Program-made: the position numbers and the translations under genes
Notes under the pieces: model-generated
The model's input: only the letters and a program-made list of their open reading frames with translations
What the model was told of the DNA's origin: nothing
Database searches by the model: none
Shown here: piece by piece, positions 24,674-33,880 of the stretch
Numbering within the stretch: position 1 is the first letter of the stretch
Layout of the letters: each line of letters starts with the position of its first letter
Assembly (NCBI GenBank): GCA_028818755.1
Contig: JAPPNF010000072.1
Coordinates: 2,645-54,545 of the forward strand
DNA: 51,901 nt
Reading direction: 5' to 3'
Source: Deltaproteobacteria bacterium
Lineage (GTDB): Bacteria > Desulfobacterota > Binatia > UBA9968 > JAJDTQ01

Positions 24674-24700
24674 CCTGTCCGAGTAGTCGGACAGGACACT
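24674..24700. terminator. Hairpin between the WD40 gene and tsaB with AGTGTC motif
   Basis: CCTGTCCGA (24674-24682), loop GTAG, TCGGACAGG (24687-24695): a perfect 9-bp stem between convergent genes. The minus-strand AGTGTCCTGTCC (24689-24700) is one of the dispersed motifs, and the tsaB TAG stop overlaps its first two bases. It may serve as a bidirectional terminator or be a mobile-element footprint at the edge of the zinc island. Confidence 0.65.
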
Positions 24701-25433
24701 AGGAGGCCGCAGGACTCTTGGCCACGGCGTCCGGAGGACGTATGTAGTGGGGGCTCAGCGGCTCGGCCGCGATCGCCGGGGCCGTGCGGTACTTCTCTCC
24801 GGCGATGCTGGCGACGGCAAAGGCGGTGCACGGGAACTCCGCTCCCGCGGTCACCCGGGCGTCGCCGCCGGCGTACCGCTCGATCACTTCCGCGTAAGCC
24901 AGCGCGCCGGGGCCGACAAAGATGCACGGGTCCTTGGCCAGCGCGCCCATCCGCCGGACCATGGACTCCGGCGCCTCCAGGCAATCCTCGATCAGGCATT
25001 CGAACGCCGCCGCCGTGCGGCGGTAGAGGGCGCCGTAGACCTCGCCCTTGCGCGCGTCCAGCATCGGGCATACGAGAGTCGTGCCGTCCGCCCCGGGCAC
25101 CCGGTACGCCGCGGCTTCCAGGGTGCGCACCCCGACCACCGGCGTATCCGAACCGTAGACCAGGCCCTTGGCCGTGCTGATGCCGATCCTCAACCCAGTG
25201 AACGAACCGGGTCCGACGGCGACCCCCACCAGGGAGAGGCTCGAGAAGTCGGTGCCGGCGCGTTGGAGCACCTCGTCGATGAGCGGGAGCAACCCCTCGG
25301 CGTGGTTCGACCGGCCGGGCCGGCGGTCCCCCGCCTGCATCGATTCCCGGACGCATTCGGCCGCGAGTTCGCCGCCGTCCACGACCGCGGCGCTCAGCAA
25401 CGCCGTCGACGTGTCGAGTCCGAGTACCTTCAT
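24699..25433 (-). CDS. tsaB: tRNA t6A37 threonylcarbamoyladenosine biosynthesis protein TsaB
   Basis: 244 aa. Partner of TsaD/TsaE in forming t6A37 on tRNAs reading ANN codons. The ASKHA-fold start MKVLGLDTSTALLSAAVV and the family signature VGVAVGPGSFTGLRIGISTAKGL (read in parts) are clear. The ATG at 25433 overlaps the rseP stop (TGATG). The stop TAG falls in a repeat motif. In relatives I believe the ilvB region follows this gene directly; here the zinc operon intervenes on the opposite strand. Confidence 0.93.
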   Translation of the reverse strand: MKVLGLDTSTALLSAAVVDGGELAAECVRESMQAGDRRPGRSNHAEGLLPLIDEVLQRAGTDFSSLSLVGVAVGPGSFTGLRIGISTAKGLVYGSDTPVVGVRTLEAAAYRVPGADGTTLVCPMLDARKGEVYGALYRRTAAAFECLIEDCLEAPESMVRRMGALAKDPCIFVGPGALAYAEVIERYAGGDARVTAGAEFPCTAFAVASIAGEKYRTAPAIAAEPLSPHYIRPPDAVAKSPAAS

Positions 25434-26509
25434 CAGCTGCCGAAGATCCGCGCCAGGTCGTTGTAGAACGCGTAGACCATGACGAAGAGCAGCACCACCA
25501 GCCCCATCTGCTGCGCCCGCTCCCGCTGCCGGACGTCGAGGGGCTTCCCGCGCACGGCTTCGATCAGGAAGAACAGCAGGTGTCCGCCGTCCAGCATCGG
25601 GATCGGCAGCAGGTTCAGGACGCCGAGGTTGATGCTCAGCAACGCCAACAGAAAGAGGTAGTCCGCCAGCCCCCGCTGGGCCTGCTGTCCCGCCAACTGG
25701 GCAATCATCAGGGGGCCGCCGAGATTCGCCGTATCGACCCTTCCGACCACCATCTTGACCAGGACCTCCACCGTCAGTAGCGAGAGCTCCACCGTCCGGG
25801 TCACCGCCAGCCAGCCCGCCGTCAGCGGATTGCCCCTCTCCACTTCCACGGTTCCGGCGCTCTGAATGCCGATCAGCCAGGTCTCCTCGGACTCGCCGAG
25901 AAGAGTCTGCGTCTCTCCCCTGACGGCGCGCAGCGCGACCGCGAATTCCCGGTCGCCGCGGACCACGCCCAGGTCCAGCGGGCGGCCCTGGCTGGCCCTG
26001 ACCTCGCCAGCCAGCTCGTCCCAGGAACGGATGGCACGGTCGCCCACCACGACCACCCGGTCTCCAGCCTCGAGGCCGGCGCCGGCCGCCGGTGAGCCGG
26101 GCTTGACGCCGCCGATCTCGGCGGTGCGGTAGGGAATGCCGAAAATCAGGAACACGCAGAGGAACACCGCCATGGCAAGCAGGAAATTCGCACCCGGCCC
26201 GGCCGCCACGATGGCCGTGCGGGCGGCTAGGCCCCGATGCGCGAAGGACCGGTCCCGGTCCTCGGAGTCGACCTCCTCGCCGGGATCCTCGCCCACCATC
26301 TTGACGTATCCTCCCAGCGGAAACGCGCTCACGCAGTATTCGGTTTCGCCGCGCCGCCGGATCCATACCTTCGGGCCGAAGCCGATGGAGAAGGTCAAGA
26401 CCCCCACGCCGGCCTTCTTGGCCACGAGGAAGTGGCCCAGCTCGTGAAGGAACACCAGCACGCCGAAGGCGACCACGGCGGCGACGATCATGTAGACGAC
26501 GTCGATCAC
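25433..26509 (-). CDS. rseP: Site-2 intramembrane metalloprotease RseP
   Basis: 358 aa. Cleaves membrane anti-sigma factors and signal-peptide remnants. The zinc motif HELGH (about residues 22-26) is in the first helix, one PDZ domain occupies roughly residues 110-200, and the second active-site motif is NLLPIPMLDGGHLLFF in a late helix. I choose the GTG at 26509 because it overlaps the dxr stop as GTGA, matching the coupling seen along this operon; an internal ATG at 26491 is a weaker alternative. A single PDZ domain rather than two is normal for many non-enteric RseP proteins. Confidence 0.94.
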   Translation of the reverse strand: MIDVVYMIVAAVVAFGVLVFLHELGHFLVAKKAGVGVLTFSIGFGPKVWIRRRGETEYCVSAFPLGGYVKMVGEDPGEEVDSEDRDRSFAHRGLAARTAIVAAGPGANFLLAMAVFLCVFLIFGIPYRTAEIGGVKPGSPAAGAGLEAGDRVVVVGDRAIRSWDELAGEVRASQGRPLDLGVVRGDREFAVALRAVRGETQTLLGESEETWLIGIQSAGTVEVERGNPLTAGWLAVTRTVELSLLTVEVLVKMVVGRVDTANLGGPLMIAQLAGQQAQRGLADYLFLLALLSINLGVLNLLPIPMLDGGHLLFFLIEAVRGKPLDVRQRERAQQMGLVVLLFVMVYAFYNDLARIFGS

Positions 26510-27672
26510 CTTGCCGATCCGTTGTGCTGAACGAGCTCCCCGGCGAACCCTCTGGCCCATCGATCGGCCTCGAGGACCTGCGTCAGGGTTCTCGGCTTGA
26601 CGGGCACATGGGCCTCGATGGTCTTGCGGCTGATCTCATGGATCTGGCGAAAACCGACCCGGCCGTCCAGGAAGGCGGCCACCGCCACCTCGTTGGCGGC
26701 GTTCAGAACGGGCGGAACCGTGCCGCCCTTGGCCAGCGCTCCGTAGGCGATGTCCAGCGCCGGATAGCGCCGGCTCTCCACTTTCAGGAAGGTCAGCTCC
26801 CCCTCCCTGGGCAGGTTCAGCGGCGCCAGCCCGGAATCGAGCCGCTCGGGATAGGAAAGCGCGTAGGCGATGGGAATGCGCATGTCCGGTATGCCGAGCT
26901 GCGCCATGACCGCGCCGTCACGGTAACGCACCATGGAGTGGACGATGCTCTGGGGGTGGATCATCACCTCCACGCTCTCGGCGGGCACGCCGAACAACCA
27001 ACGGGCCTCGATCACCTCCAATCCTTTGTTCATCATGGTGGCGGAATCGATGGTGATCTTTGGACCCATCTTCCAGGTGGGATGTTGCAGCGCCTGGCCG
27101 ATGGTCGCGCGCCGCAGCTCCCGCAGCGGCGTCCGCAGGAACGGCCCTCCGGACGCGGTCAGGATGATCTTGTCGACGTCCGTACGCCGGTTCCCCTCGA
27201 GGCATTGGAACACCGCGCTGTGCTCGCTGTCCACCGGCAAGAGCCGCACCCGCCGCTTCCTGGCCTCGCGCACGAAGAGCTCGCCGGACATGACCAGGGC
27301 CTCCTTGTTGGCGAGCCCCACGTCCTTGCCCGCCTGCACCGCGGCGAAGGTCGGCACGAGTCCCGCGCCGCCGACAATGGCGGCCAGCACGAAGTCCGCG
27401 GTGGGCTCGGTGGCCGTGGCCACCGCTCCTTCCTCGCCGTGGACGATCTCCACCCTGCGGCGGCCGATGAGCTTGCGCAGGGCATCGACGTCTTCGGGCT
27501 CCTTGACGCTGACGATGCGCGGGGCGAACTCGGCGACCTGGCGCGCCAGCAACTCCAGGTTGCGCCCGGCCACCAGCCCGCCGACCTTGAACCGCCGCCT
27601 GAAAGTCCGGATCACGTCCAGGGCATTGACCCCGATGGTTCCGGTGGATCCGAGAATGACGATGGATTTCAT
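26506..27672 (-). CDS. dxr: 1-deoxy-D-xylulose 5-phosphate reductoisomerase
   Basis: 388 aa, normal length. NADPH-dependent step of the MEP isoprenoid pathway, supplying the precursor chain that UppS extends. The N-terminus MKSIVILGSTGTIGVNALDV binds NADPH; LANKEALVMSGE, PVDSEHSAVFQCL and GPKITIDSATMMNKGLE (active site and metal ligands) are intact. The ATG at 27672 overlaps the cdsA stop (ATGA) and its own stop overlaps rseP (GTGA). Confidence 0.97.
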   Translation of the reverse strand: MKSIVILGSTGTIGVNALDVIRTFRRRFKVGGLVAGRNLELLARQVAEFAPRIVSVKEPEDVDALRKLIGRRRVEIVHGEEGAVATATEPTADFVLAAIVGGAGLVPTFAAVQAGKDVGLANKEALVMSGELFVREARKRRVRLLPVDSEHSAVFQCLEGNRRTDVDKIILTASGGPFLRTPLRELRRATIGQALQHPTWKMGPKITIDSATMMNKGLEVIEARWLFGVPAESVEVMIHPQSIVHSMVRYRDGAVMAQLGIPDMRIPIAYALSYPERLDSGLAPLNLPREGELTFLKVESRRYPALDIAYGALAKGGTVPPVLNAANEVAVAAFLDGRVGFRQIHEISRKTIEAHVPVKPRTLTQVLEADRWARGFAGELVQHNGSAR

Positions 27673-28445
27673 GATGACAAGAACCGCAGGCAGTAGGTGC
27701 TCAGGACTCCCGGAAAGATGAGGCTGTCCAGCCGGTCCATCAGGCCGCCGTGGCCGGGAAGGATACCGCCCGAGTCCTTGGCCGCGAAGCCCCGCTTGAG
27801 CAGCGATTCGAACAGGTCGCCCACTTGAGCGATGAGGACGATGGCGAGCGAAAAAATCAACACCACACCCGATGGCAAGCCCAGCAGCCACCAGCCCGAC
27901 AGCCATCCGGCCGCCACGCCCGCCACAGTGGCGGCCACGGACCCTTCGACAGTCTTTCCCGGGCTGACTGAAGGATACAACTTTCTTCGGCCCAGGGCCA
28001 CACCGGCGAAGTAGCCGGCGCTGTCGGCCGAGAAGACGACGAACAGCACCCAGAGCACCCACTCGTACCCGCTGCGGTAGAGCAGCGCGAAATGCGGGAA
28101 CAGGTAGCCCAGGTAGACGGCGCCGGCCAGCGCCAGACCGAGCCGGCGGTAGCGTTCCTCGACCGCGCCGCCGGTGAAGAGGAACACCGTGAACAGGCCC
28201 GCCACGATGAGCGGGAAATAGCCCGACAGTCCGGGCACCACGAGGGTCAGGGACAGCAGCATGCCGGCCGCGATGCCCGTCGCGCGCACCCCGCCGTGGT
28301 CCGGAAAGGCCATGCGGAAGTATTCGTGGAGCGCGACGAGGGTAAGTACCTCGATGAACGCCGAGAAAAGCCAGACGCTGTCCACGACGATGATCCCGAC
28401 GACGATGGGGATCCCGGCCAGCGCGGTCAGTACCCGGGTGCGCAT
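27669..28445 (-). CDS. cdsA: Phosphatidate cytidylyltransferase
   Basis: 258 aa integral membrane enzyme making CDP-diacylglycerol, the substrate of PssA encoded elsewhere in this window. About seven to eight hydrophobic helices and the C-terminal signature SLLKRGFAAKDSGGILPGHG followed by GLMDRLDS. It starts one nt after the uppS stop and overlaps dxr, within the conserved frr-uppS-cdsA-dxr-rseP order. No anomaly seen. Confidence 0.96.
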   Translation of the reverse strand: MRTRVLTALAGIPIVVGIIVVDSVWLFSAFIEVLTLVALHEYFRMAFPDHGGVRATGIAAGMLLSLTLVVPGLSGYFPLIVAGLFTVFLFTGGAVEERYRRLGLALAGAVYLGYLFPHFALLYRSGYEWVLWVLFVVFSADSAGYFAGVALGRRKLYPSVSPGKTVEGSVAATVAGVAAGWLSGWWLLGLPSGVVLIFSLAIVLIAQVGDLFESLLKRGFAAKDSGGILPGHGGLMDRLDSLIFPGVLSTYCLRFLSS

Positions 28446-28446
28446 C

Positions 28447-29190
28447 TCAACCCTGCAACAGTTGCTCGTCCGTCTTGCCGAACCGGCGTTTCCGGCGCTG
28501 AAATTCCAGCAGCGCCTTGACGTACTGCTGCTCCGAGAAGTCGGGCCAGAGAGTGGGCGTGATGTACAGCTCGGTGTAGGGTATCTGCCAAAGGAAGAAG
28601 TTGCTGATGCGCATCTCCCCGCTGGTGCGGATCAAGAGGTCCGGATCTGGAATGGGTCCGGTCTCCGTGTTGGCGGCAATCATGGACTCGTCGATGTCCG
28701 CGAGCTCGCACTGCCCTGCCTTCACCTTCCGGGCGATGTCCCGGACGGTCTTGACGATGTCGCCGCGGCCGCTGTAGCTGAGGGCGAGAATCACCGTAAG
28801 GGCGGTATTGTTGCGGGTAAGGCTGATGTTGCGGTCGAGGACCCGGCGCACGGAAACGGGCAGGCGTTTGCGGTCGCCGATGGCCACGAGGCGGACCCCT
28901 TCGCGCATCATGCGCTCCTGCTCGACCTCCAGGTAGTTCTCCAGGAGGCCCATCAGCCCCTCGACCTCGTCGTGCGGCCGGTTCCAGTTCTCGGATGAAA
29001 ATGCGTAGAGCGACAGGTAGCGAATGCCGAGGTTGCGGCTCAACTCCACCGTGGTCCGGACCGACGCCGTTCCTTCGCGGTGACCCTCGATGCGGCTCTT
29101 GCCCCGGAGCCTGGCCCAGCGTCCATTGCCGTCCATGATGATCGCGACATGGGCGGGCAACCGGTTTTTTTCTAGCCCGTAGAGCTCCAT
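28447..29190 (-). CDS. uppS: Isoprenyl transferase (undecaprenyl diphosphate synthase)
   Basis: 247 aa, cis-prenyltransferase that makes the C55 carrier for peptidoglycan. Diagnostic segments are HVAIIMDGNGRWARLRG (catalytic Asp), the LYAFSSENWNRP region, and RTSGEMRISNFFLWQIPYTE near the C-terminus. It lies between frr and cdsA on the minus strand with short gaps and ends one base before cdsA. All expected active-site residues are visible. Confidence 0.96.
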   Translation of the reverse strand: MELYGLEKNRLPAHVAIIMDGNGRWARLRGKSRIEGHREGTASVRTTVELSRNLGIRYLSLYAFSSENWNRPHDEVEGLMGLLENYLEVEQERMMREGVRLVAIGDRKRLPVSVRRVLDRNISLTRNNTALTVILALSYSGRGDIVKTVRDIARKVKAGQCELADIDESMIAANTETGPIPDPDLLIRTSGEMRISNFFLWQIPYTELYITPTLWPDFSEQQYVKALLEFQRRKRRFGKTDEQLLQG

Positions 29191-29215
29191 TCCGGAAAGA
29201 TTGAAAGGAAGGCCA

Positions 29216-29773
29216 CTAAACCTCCATGATCTCCTCTTCCTTCGCCTTGAGGAAACCGTCTACCCTGCCAACGAACTCCGCGGTAATCTTCTGGACGCGA
29301 TCCTGGCCCTGCTTCACCTCGTCCTCGGTGATCTCCTTGTCCTTCTGCATCTCCTTCAACCCGTCGATGGCGTCGCGCCGGTGATTTCGCACGGAGACAC
29401 GGAAGTCTTCCGCGGTCTTGCGTACCTGTTTCACGAGCTCCTTGCGCCGCTCGCCGCTGAGCTCCGGTATCGGCACCCGGATCAATTTGCCGTCATTGGA
29501 CGGAGTGAGGCCAAGGTCGGCCTTCAGGATCGATCTCTCGATGTTGGCGATGGCGTTGGGATCGTAGGCCTGAATCGTCACCAGCCGGGGCTCCGGGATC
29601 GCGATGGTGGCGATCTGGTTCAGCGGTGTCTGGGTGCCGTAGTATTCGACCGTCACCCCTTCGAACAGGGCGGCCGAAGCCCGGCCGGTGCGCACGCGTC
29701 CCAGTTCCCGGCGCATGGCCGCCAGGGTCTTCGCCAACTCTTCCTCGAAATCGCTGTAGAAGGCGTCGTCCAT
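29216..29773 (-). CDS. frr: Ribosome recycling factor
   Basis: 185 aa, exact family length. Releases ribosomes after termination with EF-G. A long helical start (MDDAFYSDFEEELAKTLAAM), RTGRASAALFEGVTVEYYG, the hinge TIAIPEPRLVTIQAYD, and the conserved IRVPIPELSGERRKELVKQV segment are all present. It follows pyrH by 25 nt in the rpsB-tsf-pyrH-frr operon. Confidence 0.97.
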   Translation of the reverse strand: MDDAFYSDFEEELAKTLAAMRRELGRVRTGRASAALFEGVTVEYYGTQTPLNQIATIAIPEPRLVTIQAYDPNAIANIERSILKADLGLTPSNDGKLIRVPIPELSGERRKELVKQVRKTAEDFRVSVRNHRRDAIDGLKEMQKDKEITEDEVKQGQDRVQKITAEFVGRVDGFLKAKEEEIMEV

Positions 29774-29798
29774 CTTACACCTATGGGCAAGTGTCGTG

Positions 29799-30530
29799 TC
29801 ACCCGTCGCCGACGCCCACCAGGGTGCCGATGGGCTGACCGCTGACCACCTTGCGGATGTTGCCCCGCTCCATGACGTTGAAGACGATGATGGGAAGTTT
29901 GTTGTCCATGCACAGCGAGATGGCGGTGGCGTCCATCACCTTGAGCTCCTTGCTCAGCACCTCCATGTGGGTCAGCTCCCGGAAGAGCTTCGCGCCGTGA
30001 TTCTTCAGCGGATCCGTGTCGTAGACGCCGCGAACCTTGGTGGCCTTCAGAATCACCTCGGCGCCCACCTCCATGGCCCGCAGGCTCGCCGTCGTGTCCG
30101 TGGTGAAATAGGGATTGCCGGTTCCGCCCGCGAAGATGACGACGCGGCCCTTCTCCAGGTGCCGCACCGCGCGCCGGCGGATGTACAGCTCCGCCACCTG
30201 GCGCATCTCGATGGCCGACATGACCCGGGTCGAGACGCCGATCTTTTCGAGTGCGTCCTGGAGGGCGATGCTGTTGATGACCGTGGCCAGCATGCCCATG
30301 TAGTCGGCGCTGGCCCGGTCGATGCCGTGGTCACTGGCCTCGGCGCCGCGCAGGATGTTGCCGCCGCCGATGACCAGAGCGATCTCACAGCCAAGTTCGT
30401 GGACCTCGCGAATCTCCTCCACGAACCGCGTGACGGTGGCCGGATCGATGCCGTACTGACGCTCTCCCGCGAGAACCTCCCCTGTGATCTTCAGAATGAC
30501 TCGCTTGTATCTCAACTCGACGGCGGTCAT
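29799..30530 (-). CDS. pyrH: UMP kinase
   Basis: 243 aa amino-acid-kinase fold enzyme that phosphorylates [17 protein letters not shown] at the start, [12 protein letters not shown], and the [19 protein letters not shown] and [20 protein letters not shown] blocks (read in parts) are characteristic of bacterial PyrH. Position between tsf and frr is the classic arrangement. Its TGA stop overlaps a dispersed GTGTCGTGTC motif at 29790-29801. Confidence 0.96.
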   Translation of the reverse strand: MTAVELRYKRVILKITGEVLAGERQYGIDPATVTRFVEEIREVHELGCEIALVIGGGNILRGAEASDHGIDRASADYMGMLATVINSIALQDALEKIGVSTRVMSAIEMRQVAELYIRRRAVRHLEKGRVVIFAGGTGNPYFTTDTTASLRAMEVGAEVILKATKVRGVYDTDPLKNHGAKLFRELTHMEVLSKELKVMDATAISLCMDNKLPIIVFNVMERGNIRKVVSGQPIGTLVGVGDG

Positions 30531-30541
30531 TCGGTGGGGTC

Positions 30542-31147
30542 CTACTCCTTCATCCCCTCGCCGACGGTATAGCGGACGAAGCGCCTGACCCGGATGTTCT
30601 CGCCCAGACGGGCGACGGCGTCCTGTACCAGGTCCCCGACCCGGCGGGTGGGCTCCTTGATGAAAGCCTGCTCCATGAGACAGGCCTCCTCGTAGAAACG
30701 CTCCATCTTGCCGTCGACGATCTTGGCGAGCACCGGCTCGGGCTTTTTCAACTCTTCCGCCTGCTGCCGGTAGATCGCCTTCTCCCGCTCCATCTCTTCC
30801 TCGTCGACCTCCTCGCGCCGGACGTAACGCGGGCTGGCGGCCGCGATCTGCATGGAAAGGTCCTTCACCAGAGCCTGGAATTCTTCGGTGCGGGCCACGA
30901 AGTCGGTCTCGCAGTTTACCTCCAGGAGGACGCCGATCTTGTTGCCGCCGTGGATGTAGGCGCCGACCAGGCCCTCGCTGGCCTCACGCTCGGACTTGCG
31001 CGCCGCCAGCGCCAGCCCCTTCGCCCTCAGGTGATCCACGGACTTCTCGAAGTCGCCCTCGCACTCGACCAGGGCCTTCTTGCAGTCCATGAACCCAGCG
31101 CCCGTTTTGTCCCGCAACTGTTTGACTAGACTCGCATCGATGGCCAT
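30542..31147 (-). CDS. tsf: Translation elongation factor Ts (short form)
   Basis: 201 aa, the short EF-Ts type common outside enterobacteria (E. coli has about 283). N-terminal UBA-like domain [20 protein letters not shown] and the nucleotide-exchange motif [15 protein letters not shown] contact EF-Tu. Only one core subdomain is present, ending [17 protein letters not shown]. It follows rpsB by 6 nt and is co-transcribed with it. Confidence 0.96.
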   Translation of the reverse strand: MAIDASLVKQLRDKTGAGFMDCKKALVECEGDFEKSVDHLRAKGLALAARKSEREASEGLVGAYIHGGNKIGVLLEVNCETDFVARTEEFQALVKDLSMQIAAASPRYVRREEVDEEEMEREKAIYRQQAEELKKPEPVLAKIVDGKMERFYEEACLMEQAFIKEPTRRVGDLVQDAVARLGENIRVRRFVRYTVGEGMKE

Positions 31148-31153
31148 GCCCGC

Positions 31154-32200
31154 TCAACTCCCCGCCACGGTCGGCGCGTCCGTGGATTTCTCTCCTTCGG
31201 AATCTTCCTCACCGGACTCCGGCGCCTTGGTCTGTTCCGATACCGCCGGTGCCGCTGCCGTCGCCGGTTCCGCCGCGGCTTCTCCTGCCGTTGACGGCGC
31301 CGCCTTGGCCTCCGGTGCGGCGGCCGGCTCCGCTACGGGTTCCGGCGCTGCTGCCGGTTCCGGTGCCGCTACGGTTGCCGGCGCGGCCCCCGCCTCCGGC
31401 TCGGCTGCCGCCTCCGCGGGTTCCGGCGCTACCGTCTCCGAACCCTCCCCGGCCGGCTCCTCTTCCGAAGCGGCCTCGGCCTGCGCGGCTTCCGCCTCCA
31501 TCTTCGCCTGGTCGCACAACGCCTTGCCTTCGTTGACGGCTTCGGCCATGAGGCTGCAGAAAAGCCGGATGGCACGAATCGCATCGTCATTGCCGGGGAT
31601 CTTGTAGTCCACCAGGTCCGGGTCGCAATCCGTGTCGATGATGGCGATCACCTTGATGCCGAGCTTCCGCGCCTCGCGCACCGCGATGGCTTCCTGCCCG
31701 GGGTCGATGATGAATACGGCGTCCGGCAGCTTCTTTATGTCCTTGATCCCTCCGAGGGCGCGCTCCAGCTTGGCCCGTTCCCGGCTGTGCGAGAGCATTT
31801 CCTTCTTGGTCAGCGCCTCGACGATCTTCGGATCGTTGGCCATCTCCTCGAGCTTCTTGAGCCGGTCGATGCTCTGGCGAACGGTCTGGAAGTTGGTCAG
31901 CGTGCCTCCCAGCCAACGATGATGGACATAGGACATGCCGCAGCGTTCCGCCTCTTCGCGAACCGAGTCCTGCGCCTGCTTCTTGGTTCCCACGAACAGA
32001 ACGTGGCCCCCGCCCATGATCAGGTCCCGAACATGGGCGCAGACGTCCTTGACCATCCTCACGGTCTGCTGCAGGTCGATGATGTGAATCCCGTTGCGCG
32101 CCCCGAAAATGTAGGGCTTCATCTTGGGATTCCAGCGACTGGTCTGGTGTCCGAAGTGGACACCGGCTTCCAGCAGCTGCTTCATGGATACGTCCGTCAT
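31154..32200 (-). CDS. rpsB: Ribosomal protein uS2 with a long Ala/Glu/Pro-rich C-terminal tail
   Basis: 348 aa against the usual ~240-260. Residues 1-234 are a normal uS2: [73 protein letters not shown]. From about residue 235 a tail of roughly 110 residues consists of Ala, Glu and Pro with repeated APEPA-like words and no hydrophobic core, so probably disordered. The reading frame is open and ends cleanly before tsf, so the tail appears real. Lineage-specific acidic extensions of uS2 are known; the function is unclear. Confidence 0.95.
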   Translation of the reverse strand: MTDVSMKQLLEAGVHFGHQTSRWNPKMKPYIFGARNGIHIIDLQQTVRMVKDVCAHVRDLIMGGGHVLFVGTKKQAQDSVREEAERCGMSYVHHRWLGGTLTNFQTVRQSIDRLKKLEEMANDPKIVEALTKKEMLSHSRERAKLERALGGIKDIKKLPDAVFIIDPGQEAIAVREARKLGIKVIAIIDTDCDPDLVDYKIPGNDDAIRAIRLFCSLMAEAVNEGKALCDQAKMEAEAAQAEAASEEEPAGEGSETVAPEPAEAAAEPEAGAAPATVAAPEPAAAPEPVAEPAAAPEAKAAPSTAGEAAAEPATAAAPAVSEQTKAPESGEEDSEGEKSTDAPTVAGS

Positions 32201-32371
32201 AACGCCAGAACCTCGAATTTTACGTAGCTCGCCATCCTCTTGTCCTGTCTTTCATACTTAGTGTCGCGACACTGGGGATCTTGCTCGTTGTGCGCTACCG
32301 GGAATGGAAGAAAGCAACGATCGGCTATTAGCAAAATTGGCACCGCCACGCAAGGGAACTCCGGGAGATCC
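32201..32371 (-). promoter_or_regulatory. rho-rpsB intergenic leader with 14-bp palindrome
   Basis: 171 bp downstream of rho and upstream of rpsB. It contains the perfect palindrome AGTGTCGCGACACT (32260-32273), related to the dispersed AGTGTC motif, and should hold the promoter and leader of the rpsB-tsf-pyrH-frr operon. I see no convincing -35/-10 pair. Confidence 0.4.
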
Positions 32372-33733
32372 CTACGTGTTCATGGACTCCAGGAATTCCT
32401 TGTTGTTCTTGGTGCCGTGTAGCTTGTCGAGGAGGAACTCCATGGCCTCGACGACGCTGAGCTGCGACAGCACCTTGCGGAGGATCCAGATGCGGTTCAG
32501 GTCCTCCTTGGGGATCAGCAGCTCTTCCTTGCGCGTGCCGGACTTGTTGATGTCCACGGCGGGGAACACGCGCTTGTCCATCAGCCGCCGGTCCAGGTTG
32601 ATCTCCATGTTGCCGGTTCCCTTGAACTCCTCGAAGATCACCTCGTCCATGCGGCTCCCGGTGTCGATCAGGGCCGTGGCGATGATCGTGAGGCTGCCGC
32701 CGTCCTCGATGTTCCGCGCCGCGCCGAAGAACTTCTTGGGCTTGTGCAGCGCGTTGGAGTCGACACCGCCGGAGAGGATCTTGCCGCTGGGCGGCACCAC
32801 CGTGTTATAGGCCCGGGCCAGCCGGGTAATGCTGTCGAGCAGGATGATGACGTCCTTGCCGTGCTCCACCAGGCGTTTGGCCTTCTCGATCACCATCTCG
32901 GCCACCTGCACGTGGCGCGTCGCCGGCTCGTCGAAGGTGGAGCTGACCACCTCGCCGATCACCGAACGCTGCATGTCGGTGACCTCTTCCGGCCGCTCGT
33001 CGATGAGCAGGACTATGAGGACCGCGTCCGGATGATTGTGGGCAATGGCCTTGGCGATGTTCTGCAACATCATGGTCTTGCCGGTCCGCGGCGCCGCCAC
33101 CACCAGGCCGCGCTGCCCCATGCCGATGGGCGTCAGCAAGTCGATGAAGCGTGTCGTGTACTCGTCCGCCTGGTGCTCCAGCGTGATGCGCTTGTCGGGA
33201 TACAGCGGGGTCAGGTTGTCGAAGAGGATCTTGTCCCGGACGTTGTCCGGGTCGCCGTTGTTGATGGTCTCTACCTTGAGGAGGGCGAAATACCGCTCGC
33301 CGTCCTTGGGAGGCCGGATCTGGCCGGAGATGATGTCACCGGTGCGCAAGCCGAAACGCCGGATCTGGCTGGGAGACACGTAGATGTCGTCCGGGCCCGG
33401 GAGGTAGTTGTAATCCGGCGCCCTCAGAAAGCCGAAGCCGTCGGGCAGGGTTTCCAGCACGCCCTCGCCATAGACATAGCCGTTCTTCTCGGTTTGCGCC
33501 TGCAGGATGGCGAAAATGAGATCCTGCCGCCGCATGTTCGCCGCGCTCTCGATGCTGAAACCCTTGCCGATGTTGGCCAGCTCGGCGATCTTCTTGCTCT
33601 TGAGCGAGCTCAGGTTCAAGCCGTTCTGATGCACGGGCTCGGCCGTCGGAGCGGCGCGGCCCCTGCGATGGTTTGGAGCCGTTTCGCTCTTGGTCTCGCC
33701 TTCTGCTGCGGAGCGCGTTCGTACATTAGCCAT
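32372..33733 (-). CDS. rho: Transcription termination factor Rho
   Basis: 453 aa hexameric RNA helicase. The ATG at 33733 is preceded by AAAGGAAG; an upstream in-frame TTG is less likely. A charged, low-complexity N-terminal extension (residues 2-38, with [10 protein letters not shown]) precedes the Rho_N helices ([14 protein letters not shown]) and the cold-shock RNA-binding domain ([17 protein letters not shown]). ATPase motifs are AAPRTGKT (P-loop, variant of the E. coli APPKAGKT) and [17 protein letters not shown]-loop and R-loop blocks follow ([20 protein letters not shown]). Lies between ribF and rpsB. Confidence 0.97.
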   Translation of the reverse strand: MANVRTRSAAEGETKSETAPNHRRGRAAPTAEPVHQNGLNLSSLKSKKIAELANIGKGFSIESAANMRRQDLIFAILQAQTEKNGYVYGEGVLETLPDGFGFLRAPDYNYLPGPDDIYVSPSQIRRFGLRTGDIISGQIRPPKDGERYFALLKVETINNGDPDNVRDKILFDNLTPLYPDKRITLEHQADEYTTRFIDLLTPIGMGQRGLVVAAPRTGKTMMLQNIAKAIAHNHPDAVLIVLLIDERPEEVTDMQRSVIGEVVSSTFDEPATRHVQVAEMVIEKAKRLVEHGKDVIILLDSITRLARAYNTVVPPSGKILSGGVDSNALHKPKKFFGAARNIEDGGSLTIIATALIDTGSRMDEVIFEEFKGTGNMEINLDRRLMDKRVFPAVDINKSGTRKEELLIPKEDLNRIWILRKVLSQLSVVEAMEFLLDKLHGTKNNKEFLESMNT

Positions 33734-33880
33734 AAAACTTCCTTTCAATCACGCTGTCGGCGGCCTGTCGAAATTGGACAGGTAGCGACTGCAAAGCAGG
33801 AACCCGGATCGATTGGTAGCAATGATTGATAAAAACGGATTGGATCAGAAACGACTGGGTTACGGCACGTGGCCAGCAGC

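Noticed and set aside
33749..33880. Promoter for rho in the ribF-rho gap
   Set aside because: AT-rich patches exist, but no -35/-10 pair with sensible spacing could be defended.
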